Shown: positions 24,770 to 31,675 of the stretch, in pieces
Layout: each line of letters starts with the position of its first letter
Position numbering within the stretch: the stretch's first letter is position 1
NCBI GenBank assembly: GCA_016235825.1
Contig: JACRIL010000053.1
Span: forward strand, 1 to 51,147
DNA length: 51,147 bases
Reading direction: 5' to 3'
Source: Planctomycetota bacterium
GTDB lineage: Bacteria > Planctomycetota > Phycisphaerae > SM23-33
Position numbers and translations under genes: made by a program
The notes under the pieces: model-generated
Database searches by the model: none
Told to the model about the DNA's origin: nothing
What the model saw: only the letters and a program-made list of their open reading frames with translations

Positions 24770-25237
24770 ATGTCTCGCCAACAGGCCGCGGAATGGGCCG
24801 CACGGCTCGGCAAGGCCGGCAAAACCGTGGTCTTCACCAACGGCTGCTTCGACATCCTCCACGCCGGCCACATCCGGTATTTGCAGTGTTCCCGCAGCCT
24901 CGGCGACGCACTTGTAGTCGGCCTGAACACGGATGATTCCGTCAGGCGGCTGGGCAAAGGCCCCGGCCGCCCGCTGCAAAATCAGGCAGATCGCGCGGCG
25001 ATCCTCTCGGCCCTGGCCTGCGTCGACGCCGTTACGCTCTTCGACGAAGACACGCCCTACGAGATCATCCGTGCCGTCCGCCCGCGGATCATCACCAAGG
25101 GCAGGGATTACAAGAACAAGACCGACGTCGTCGGCTGGGATCTCGTCGAATCGTGGGGCGGCCGGGTCGAACTGATTGACCTGCTCGAAGGCCGGTCAAC
25201 CACCGGCCTCATCAAACTCATGCCGGCAGGAAAATAA
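24770..25237 (+). CDS. hldE: D-glycero-beta-D-manno-heptose 1-phosphate adenylyltransferase (HldE C-terminal domain, RfaE2)
   Basis: A 155-residue stand-alone cytidylyltransferase-fold enzyme. VVFTNGCFDILHAGHIRYL holds the HxGH nucleotide-binding motif, followed by VVGLNTDDSVRRLGKGPGRP, LFDEDTPYEII, ITKGRDYKNKTDVVG and EGRSTTGLI. It makes ADP-heptose from heptose 1-phosphate. In Escherichia coli this is fused to a kinase. Here the kinase domain is missing from the window. ATG 24770 has GGAAA at 5 nt. An upstream ATG at 24677 would add a basic 31-residue leader without a ribosome site. Confidence 0.92.
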   Translation: MSRQQAAEWAARLGKAGKTVVFTNGCFDILHAGHIRYLQCSRSLGDALVVGLNTDDSVRRLGKGPGRPLQNQADRAAILSALACVDAVTLFDEDTPYEIIRAVRPRIITKGRDYKNKTDVVGWDLVESWGGRVELIDLLEGRSTTGLIKLMPAGK

Positions 25238-25321
25238 CCCCGCCCGACTCACATCTGTTTCTTGCAAGTGGAAGGGCAGAACGGCATAATTTCTGGCACA
25301 AACTGATTCGGAGGCTGAAAG

Positions 25322-26047
25322 ATGACTACAAAAATAAAGGTCTTCGTCGTTTTGACGGTGATTTTTATTACATCTATTTCCGCAGTCATTGGTTTTGGGA
25401 TCATTCTGTGGATGAAAGGAAGAGAGTCTTGCGATTCCGGGTATCCATGGAAGAAGGATTATAGCAAAATAATACAGATCGACGGCGGCTGCGAGATGTA
25501 CAAGAGCGACTTCGGCAGTTGGCCGATGAGTTCGCGCGAACGGATCAGACAAGAGATGATAACAGGCGGAATGTCGCCCGACGAGGCGGAGAAAAGCCTG
25601 GCATATATTCCGGCGGGTCTGACCGGCAAGGAGCTTTTAACATTGTTTCTGACCGGCTACGCCTCGGCCGGTCCCAATGACAGACTGACCAATCTACTGA
25701 CCGCCGACGGCCAGGACGGTTTCGGGTACAGGGTGAGCCGGCCGGGCCAGCAGTGGGGGCCTTACGGCGGGACAGACATGATACAAACATCTTTGACGCC
25801 AAATTCCACCCGATATTTTGTCGATAGTTTTGGCAATCCGATTCTGTATTACCTATATGACGAGAAGGCGAAAAAATACCATGCCGAAGACAATCCCGAC
25901 GGCCCGTCGCAGACGTTCCTGGATTATTGCCGAGATAATTACCGCACCTCATTCATCGTGATTTCAAAAGGCAAGTGCAAGACCTGGCCGGCATTGCCGA
26001 TCTCCGGTAATTCTGAGATTTTTTCAAATATGGGAATGGAAAGGTAA
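25322..26047 (+). CDS. pseudopilin-like (T2SS GspG-type) protein
   Basis: A 241-residue protein with an N-terminal membrane helix (VFVVLTVIFITSISAVIGFG). After it comes a region resembling the GspG globular head: IIQIDGGCEMYKSDFGSWP, then FGNPILYYLYDEKAKKYHAED and a C-terminal SFIVISKGKCKTW. Similar single proteins are common in planctomycetes. The classical prepilin cleavage motif (GFTLIE) is absent, so it may not be processed by a prepilin peptidase and may simply be membrane-anchored. The ATG follows GGAGGCTGAAAG. It stands alone, with repeat composite V downstream. Confidence 0.65.
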   Translation: MTTKIKVFVVLTVIFITSISAVIGFGIILWMKGRESCDSGYPWKKDYSKIIQIDGGCEMYKSDFGSWPMSSRERIRQEMITGGMSPDEAEKSLAYIPAGLTGKELLTLFLTGYASAGPNDRLTNLLTADGQDGFGYRVSRPGQQWGPYGGTDMIQTSLTPNSTRYFVDSFGNPILYYLYDEKAKKYHAEDNPDGPSQTFLDYCRDNYRTSFIVISKGKCKTWPALPISGNSEIFSNMGMER

Positions 26048-26109
26048 TCTGTTTGTCGAGCAATTCTTTACATGCAGGAAATTCGTCTCGCAACTATGTA
26101 ATTACCGCA

Positions 26110-26845
26110 TTATGCAGGGCATCTGTCTTGTTAGCCCGCAAGGGCGTTTGCCAGTAGCCCCGTCCCGGAGCGACTTGTCGGCATAGCCCTGCGAAGCTTC
26201 AGCGAAGGAGGGGCGAAACCGGAAGCTAAGGTCGGTGAATGGTTGCACCAGGTTCGGAGATCCTTGCGGAGCCGGCGAAACCATATTCAAGGCCCGCAGG
26301 GCCGGTAGAAAGTAGCCCGGGGTGGAGCGCAGTCCGCCGTCAGGCGGGCGAAGCGAAACCCCGGGAAACAGTCAACATTACGAATATTCTCCAATATCCG
26401 ATCTCGCCACGGCGGAAGTGACGGAATCACAAAATGCCCCGGCGAATGATCCTGGCCGATGCATCGGTCTGCCGTTGCCAAGACCGCGCGAGGGCGAGCT
26501 TTATCCGCAACGACTGAATGGCACATCGGAAAATATTGGCCGCGGCGAACCAAAATTCCGGCACATCTGCCAGACGGCGCGAGCGAAAATTTGGGCACAT
26601 ATTGAATGACGGCTACCCCGGGTTCCGCTTCGTCCGCCTGACGGCGGACTCGCTGCACCCGGGGCTATTTTCTATCGCATCTGCGATGCTGAAATTGGCG
26701 TTCCAGGACCACCGCCGCTTTTCGGCGCATTTTTTATAGCTGATCCATTACTATCCGTTCCTGTCGATGGCCGGAAAACGCAAACAAGAATGTTGTTAAG
26801 CCGCAAAACTGCCATCTTATTCACCACGTTTGGGGGATGAGAACC
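26110..26845. repeat. palindromic repeat composite V
   Basis: The block lies between two convergent genes. From left to right it contains an outer module (26150-26230: CAGTAGCCCCGTCCCGGAGC, then CTTGTCGGCATAGCC...GAAACCGGAAGC), a TTGCACCAGGTTCGGAG segment, the forward core (26286-26366), inner arms with CGCCACGGCGGAAGTG and GCCAGACGGCGCGAG, the reverse core (26615-26700) and the conserved terminus (minus strand GGTTCTCATCCCCCAAACG, ending 26845). No gene is seen. Confidence 0.85.
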
Positions 26846-26868
26846 AACTTTTCAAATGCGGCGCGACT

Positions 26869-27633
26869 TTACTTTTTGGCGCCGCTTTTCGGCGTGATCC
26901 ATCCGTAGCGCCTGTAGCAGCCTCGGGCTTCATCCGTCGTCAGGAAATCCATGAAACGCCTTGCCGCGTCCGGCTGTTTCGCGAATTTCAGGAGTCCGAT
27001 TCCGGTGCCACGGCATATCTGCTGCTCAGGCGGAAGTTCGACGATTTCTATGCGGCCCTTCTCCAGGTGCCCGAAAGCGGACCACCCGAATCCGGCGTCC
27101 ACCATGCCGGCCGCTACCGCCTCGACAATCGCGATGCAGCCGTTGGCGCGATAGGTGATGTTTTTCCGGATTTCGTCGAACAGCCCCAGGCGGACGGTGA
27201 TGTCCTCCCATATCCCCTTGAGGCAGTCGAGCATTGAGATAGCCACGCGAACGCCGGGCCGCGCCAGGTCGGCGATTTTGCGGATGTTCGCGGGATTTCC
27301 GGCCGGCGTGATGATCGCCGAGCATCGGCTGGCGATGCTCCGCCGCTGGCCCTTCTGGACGATGCCCCTGACCTCGCCGTCGTCGAGCAGATACTCAGCC
27401 CCGCCGATGGCCAGATCGTGGACGCCGGCCTCCGCGATCTCCTGCAGAAAATCGTCGCCGCCGGTGTCGCCGACTGCCTCTTCGGCCACTGCCTTGGCGC
27501 AGTGCCGGCTGCACACGTCTATCAGAACCCTGACGCCGGTTCGGGTCTCGAAAAGTTTCGCCGCTTCTTCCAGCGGCGCGGCGCACGCCCGCGCCGAAAA
27601 CACGCGAATTTCAACCTTTTTGGCGGATGTCAA
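26869..27633 (-). CDS. ModA/WtpA-like periplasmic-binding-fold protein without signal peptide
   Basis: A 254-residue type II solute-binding fold, related to molybdate/tungstate-binding proteins: EIRVFSARACAAPLEEAAKL, then FETRTGVRVLIDVC, ADLARPGVRVAISMLDCLKG, GMVDAGFGWSAFGHLEKGRI and a C-terminal RFMDFLTTDEARGCYRRYGW. The start is TTG at 27633 with GGGAG 8 nt upstream. No signal peptide or lipobox precedes the domain, so the protein appears cytoplasmic. It contains an unusual number of cysteines (Cys in CSRHC, LDCLKG, QQICRGTG). No ModB/ModC partners flank it. It may sense or store an oxyanion, or bind a different ligand. Confidence 0.68.
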   Translation of the reverse strand: MTSAKKVEIRVFSARACAAPLEEAAKLFETRTGVRVLIDVCSRHCAKAVAEEAVGDTGGDDFLQEIAEAGVHDLAIGGAEYLLDDGEVRGIVQKGQRRSIASRCSAIITPAGNPANIRKIADLARPGVRVAISMLDCLKGIWEDITVRLGLFDEIRKNITYRANGCIAIVEAVAAGMVDAGFGWSAFGHLEKGRIEIVELPPEQQICRGTGIGLLKFAKQPDAARRFMDFLTTDEARGCYRRYGWITPKSGAKK

Positions 27634-27742
27634 TTTTGTTTCTCCCTGTTGCCGGGATTGTACCGCGACCGGCTATTGTAAATCAACGTGTTTCGGCAAA
27701 CGGTTCCGGAGAACTTTCCGAACGGCATTTCACGCTAACAGC

Positions 27743-27894
27743 CCGTTGAAAAAGTAACATGGGCATCTTGCCCATGAGTATCACGGACGTCCCGGCCGTG
27801 GATTTTGCTGTTTTCCGGACATTTCAGGGGCAAGATGCCCCTGATACTCACGGGCGAGACGCCCGTGCTACTGTGAGATGGCCTTTTTCAACGG
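27743..27894. repeat. BIME-like element, copy 2, with outer 12-bp arms
   Basis: Same organisation as 6330-6448: GTAACATGGGC..., TGAGTATCAC, hairpins CGGACGTCCCGGCCG, GGGGCAAGATGCCCC and CGGGCGAGACGCCCG, then TGCTACT. Here it is additionally enclosed by CCGTTGAAAAAG (27743) and CTTTTTCAACGG (27883), a perfect 12-bp outer inverted repeat absent from copy 1. It lies in the gap between the divergent ModA-like and mltA genes. The left tetranucleotide is GTAA instead of GTAG. Confidence 0.85.
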
Positions 27895-27951
27895 ACTGCT
27901 AACCCATCTCCCTCGCAGGGAAAGGACTGGATGCCGGCAGCAAACGCCGCT

Positions 27952-27988
27952 GCATGTATTCCATCAATAATTCCATTCCAATACATGC
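27952..27988. promoter_or_regulatory. 9-bp inverted repeat upstream of mltA
   Basis: GCATGTATT and AATACATGC lie 19 bp apart, 54 bp before the mltA start codon. The arms are exact inverse complements, spaced so that both could be bound by a dimeric regulator. No promoter hexamers are obvious, so the role is uncertain. Confidence 0.25.
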
Positions 27989-28041
27989 ATCCGGTCGGTA
28001 TCATTATGTCAACGGATATCGCGATTTTCAGGAGATCACGG

Positions 28042-29292
28042 ATGAACAGAATGACAGTTGTCGGATTGGTTGTCGCGGCAATACTTGCCGGCGGGTGCAA
28101 GCCAAAGGACGTGGGGCCGATGGTTGGCGGGCCGCCGTCAGGCAAAGATTACTGGAAGCAGCTCCCGGAAGGCCAACTTGCCCTTCGCAAGCTGACCGAC
28201 CCGGCCGACATTCCCGATTTCACGGATGCCTGCAAAAATTCCGGCCTTTTGCATCAGGCGATCAACAACAGCCTGGCGCACCTTTCAAAACCGTCCAGCA
28301 GGAACTTTTTCCCCTACGGCGAGATAACCCACGACCAGGTCGTCGCCAGCCTCATGGCCTTCGGCGACCTGCTCGACTCGAATCCAGCGCCCGACCAGAT
28401 GAACCGGACGATCCGGGAAAAATTCGACGTCTACATCTCCGTCGGCTGCGACGACCACGGCACGGTGCTGTTCACCGGTTATTACACGCTGATCTTCGAC
28501 GCCTCGCTCGTGCGGACGGAAAAATTCAAATACCCGATCTACAAGTCCCCGCCCGGCCTGATCAAGAAAACCGACGGCGATCCGGTCAACCCATATCCGG
28601 GCCGAAGGGAGATCGAGCAGTCGCAGATGTACGCCGGCAGCGAGCTTGCGTGGTTCGCCGACCAGTTCGAGGCCTATGTCGTGCAGATACAGGGCTCGGC
28701 CAAATTGCGCCTGCCGGACGGCAGACAGATCGGCATAGCCTACGCGGCCAACAACGGCCACAAGTATCAGAGCGTCGGCGACCAGATGATAAAAGACGGC
28801 AAGCTCACCAAAGAAAAACGCAGCCTCCAGGCCATGCTCGACTACTTCAAACAGAACCCGCAGGATGTAAGCGAATACACCTGGCGGAACCCGCGATACA
28901 TCTTCATGATGGAGGCGAAGGGCGAGACGGTCGGCTCGCTCAACGTGCCGGTAACGCCCAGGCGGACCATCGCGACCGACAAGGGAGTCCAGCCGAACGT
29001 GATATATCCGCGAGCCTGCCTTGCCTACGTCGCGACGGAACTGCCGACGCGGGTCGGATCGGACTTCATGATCGCGCCGTTCAGGAGTTTCATGCTCGAC
29101 CAGGACACCGGCGGGGCGATCCGTGCGCCTGGCAGATGCGACATATACATCGGCGTCGGGCCGGAGGCGGGCCTGCTGGCCGGCCAGACCTACCGCGAGG
29201 GCAGGATTTATTACCTGTTCCTCAAGCCCAGCCTCATGCCGCCTCAGGTCCTGTCACCCGCGACGGCGCCGGCCGGGCCGCCGAAAAAATAA
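28042..29292 (+). CDS. mltA: membrane-bound lytic murein transglycosylase A (MltA)
   Basis: A 416-residue outer-membrane-type lipoprotein. The signal MNRMTVVGLVVAAILAGG precedes lipobox Cys19. The MltA domain has VLFTGYYTLIFDASLVRTEK, then FEAYVVQIQGSAKLRLPDG, IAYAANNGHKYQSVG and YIFMMEAKGETVGSLNVPVT. The 3D barrel closes with DQDTGGAIRAPGRCDIYIG, which holds the catalytic aspartate region. The enzyme cleaves peptidoglycan glycan strands to 1,6-anhydromuropeptides. AGGAG is 7 nt before ATG 28042. The frame is open upstream but with a non-signal sequence. The C-terminus has an Ala/Pro tail. With FtsI and the LysM protein, it confirms a peptidoglycan wall. Confidence 0.93.
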   Translation: MNRMTVVGLVVAAILAGGCKPKDVGPMVGGPPSGKDYWKQLPEGQLALRKLTDPADIPDFTDACKNSGLLHQAINNSLAHLSKPSSRNFFPYGEITHDQVVASLMAFGDLLDSNPAPDQMNRTIREKFDVYISVGCDDHGTVLFTGYYTLIFDASLVRTEKFKYPIYKSPPGLIKKTDGDPVNPYPGRREIEQSQMYAGSELAWFADQFEAYVVQIQGSAKLRLPDGRQIGIAYAANNGHKYQSVGDQMIKDGKLTKEKRSLQAMLDYFKQNPQDVSEYTWRNPRYIFMMEAKGETVGSLNVPVTPRRTIATDKGVQPNVIYPRACLAYVATELPTRVGSDFMIAPFRSFMLDQDTGGAIRAPGRCDIYIGVGPEAGLLAGQTYREGRIYYLFLKPSLMPPQVLSPATAPAGPPKK

Positions 29293-29347
29293 AACTTCCG
29301 ATAAGGACGATAACCCGAAAATTTCACCGCAACCTGGAGAATTCAAA

Positions 29348-30373
29348 ATGAAAAATCTTGCCATCTTCTGCTGCGTCGCTTTCATCGCCGGCTGCCTGAA
29401 CATCAACGCCACGGTCCCCAACCCGCCGCCGGTCAATATAAACACAAACGGCGGATCGTCGGGTTCGGGAGGCGGTTGGGGTTTTGACAACTCTTCCGCG
29501 GCCAGCGAGGGCGGATACCAGTTTATCGCGTTCGACACGCTTGCCTGGCCGGGCGAGCCGGTCGCCCTGGCGGCCCGGCTGAAAACCGAAGGCGGAGATT
29601 ACGTCGCGGGCGCAACCGTCGGTTTTTATCGGTCCGGCAAACTGGCGGGCCAGGCCAAGACTGATTCCAGCGGTCTGGCGACCATCTCTGTTTCGCCGTC
29701 TTCCGCGGGCGACTACCTTTACACGGCAAAGGTCGAGGAAATTCCTTCCGGCCGTGCCGGCAGCGTCGAGCCGGCCCCCCTGCTGCTGGCCTGCCGCGAC
29801 CGCAGCGCAAAGCTCATCCTCATATGGGCAAACGACACGCTGCTGGATGGCGGATTCGGCGACTGTCTGAAAGGCAAAGGCCCCTCGCCGTCGGCGGCGT
29901 CGGCGGCAATCGCAATCTCCGGAAGATACACCTTCATCTACTCGGTCAACCGCGAGTATCTGCTGCACCGCAAGGCCAAGATGTGGCTGGCGGACAACGG
30001 TTTTCCGGCCGGGCCGATCCTGCTTGATAAGTCTCCGGGCTTCGCCGACGCCGGCAGGTTCAAGAACTCCGACCCGGCCTCGCTGAAAAGCAACTTCTCC
30101 GGCCTGTCGGCGGCAATCGCCAAAGACGACGACAGGGCGCAAAAGTATCTCGATAACGCCCTGACGGCCTACTGGCTGCATCAATGGGAAAACAAGGCCA
30201 AGGACATGCGTAAGGCCGCCGAAAAAATCCGCGACTTCAAGCACCGCCAACTCCTTCAGGTGGTCAACAACTGGAAGGACATACAGGCTGCCGTCTGCTC
30301 CGGCCGGGACTTCTCCGCCGACTCCGTCGCCGACCGGCTGGAAGATCAGGCTAAAAAAATGCAGAAAAATTGA
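29348..30373 (+). CDS. lipoprotein with Ig-like repeat and APP1/LNS2-like region
   Basis: A 341-residue secreted lipoprotein. The signal MKNLAIFCCVAFIAG ends at a lipobox Cys, followed by a Gly/Ser/Asn-rich spacer (NTNGGSSGSGGG). An Ig-like strand pattern comes next (PGEPVALAARLKTEGGDYVA, TDSSGLATISVSPSSAGDYL), as in bacterial carboxypeptidase-regulatory/Big-type domains. The C-terminal half, beginning LILIWANDTLLDGGFGDCL, resembles the HAD-like fold of APP1/LNS2 proteins, although the aspartate motif is degenerate. GGAG precedes ATG 29348 by 8 nt. It lies 55 bp behind mltA and is probably co-transcribed. Function is not known. Confidence 0.62.
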   Translation: MKNLAIFCCVAFIAGCLNINATVPNPPPVNINTNGGSSGSGGGWGFDNSSAASEGGYQFIAFDTLAWPGEPVALAARLKTEGGDYVAGATVGFYRSGKLAGQAKTDSSGLATISVSPSSAGDYLYTAKVEEIPSGRAGSVEPAPLLLACRDRSAKLILIWANDTLLDGGFGDCLKGKGPSPSAASAAIAISGRYTFIYSVNREYLLHRKAKMWLADNGFPAGPILLDKSPGFADAGRFKNSDPASLKSNFSGLSAAIAKDDDRAQKYLDNALTAYWLHQWENKAKDMRKAAEKIRDFKHRQLLQVVNNWKDIQAAVCSGRDFSADSVADRLEDQAKKMQKN

Positions 30374-30487
30374 GCGATCCTGCGCCTTTTTGAGAACCCT
30401 TTTTTGAAAAAGCCGCACCTCAAAGTGGTATTGTGGCGGCATTATTGACTTGACTCCGCCTCATTGAAATCATATTTTCAATTTTTC

Positions 30488-31610
30488 GGTTCTCCTCCCC
30501 AAAACGTGGTGAATGAAATGACGGTTGTGCGGAATAACAACGTTGCATTTCAAACTTTACGGCAACCGGCAGCATGTAGGTCGCGCAACTTGTTGCGCGA
30601 CAAAATTTCCCGCGAGCAACGAGTTGCACGCCCTACGGCAGATAACGGATTGGTTACGGGCAGACTGCGCCGGACAAGATCGGTCTGGCTTTTGTTTCAT
30701 TGCATGAATTTTCAGAAGGACAAGAGTACCTTGCCGATTCATCGCCGCCAAATTAGAGGCTCGCAGAGCCGGCAGAAAGTAGCCCCGGGTGAAGCGAAGT
30801 CAGCCGTCAGGCGGACGCAGCGAAACCCGGAGAAAGCCCGTCCATTCAATGAAGTCTCCAATTTCCGGTCCCGCCACTGGCAGACGTGGCAAAATTTCTC
30901 AACCGCCCCGGCCGAGAATTGGAATATTTACCCCTCAAGGGATATGTCGGCTTGTCTGAGCGTTAGAGCAGACGGGACCGGGTGGGGCTGTTCCGTAATG
31001 GGTCAGTTACGGGGGGATTGTGGTGCGGGCATCCTGCCTGCAACGTCAAGAATAAAAAACGCAGGCGAGACGCCCGCGCCACAAGAGGGCAAAACATTGT
31101 TTGAGTCTCCCCCCGTAACTGACCCATTACGGTGTTCCTTCCCTCACCCTACCCTCTCCCAGAGGGAGAGGAGTAAAAAAACACCTTATCTTCTCCCTTC
31201 GGGGAGATGGGCGTTGTTTTTCTCCATGAAACATAAATGCCTTGCTGAAAATCGTCGGCCGGATTGTTCCACGATCCGGTTTTATCTGCCGTGGCGTGAG
31301 CAGGAATTTGGGACATGTAACATGACGCCAGACCCCGGGTTCCGCTTCGTCCGCCTGACGGCGGACTCGCTGCACCCGGGGCTACTATCTTTCGGCCCTG
31401 CGGGCCTTGAATTTGGCGACGCAGAATCCGCAAGGACCTCCGGACCTGGCGCAACTATTTGCCCGCCCTCCGCTTCCGGCTTCGCCAAGGTTACGCCGGA
31501 CAAGCCGCTCTGGGACGGGGCTACTTTCAGTCGCCCAATCGGGCTAACAGGATGGACTCGTCCGGCGCGACATCTGAACAATGCCCAACCACGTTTTTGG
31601 GATGAGAACC
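30488..31610. repeat. palindromic repeat composite VI with inverted ends
   Basis: The most complete composite (1.1 kb). The left end GGTTCTCCTCCCCAAAACG and, on the opposite strand, the right end GGTTCTCATCCCAAAAACG are inverted copies. Inside lie a GTAG palindrome pair built on GTCGCGCAAC/GTTGCGCGAC (30576-30636), the forward core (30752-30836), a 140-bp perfect-ended element (30993-31132), the reverse core (31332-31420) and an outer module with CGCCGGACAAGCC and GGGACGGGGCTACTTTC (31474-31535). A 397-codon plus-strand frame crosses it but has no ribosome site and is composed of repeat. Nothing else is encoded before the next gene. Confidence 0.88.
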
Positions 31611-31675
31611 GATTTTTCATTACGCGATTGCACCGGCGGCGGCAACTTCATAAATAGATTCGCAAGGAGCGCACC

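Noticed and set aside
30464..31657. 397-codon plus-strand frame
   Set aside because: It consists of composite VI modules including a nested inverted element. No ribosome site or recognisable fold.
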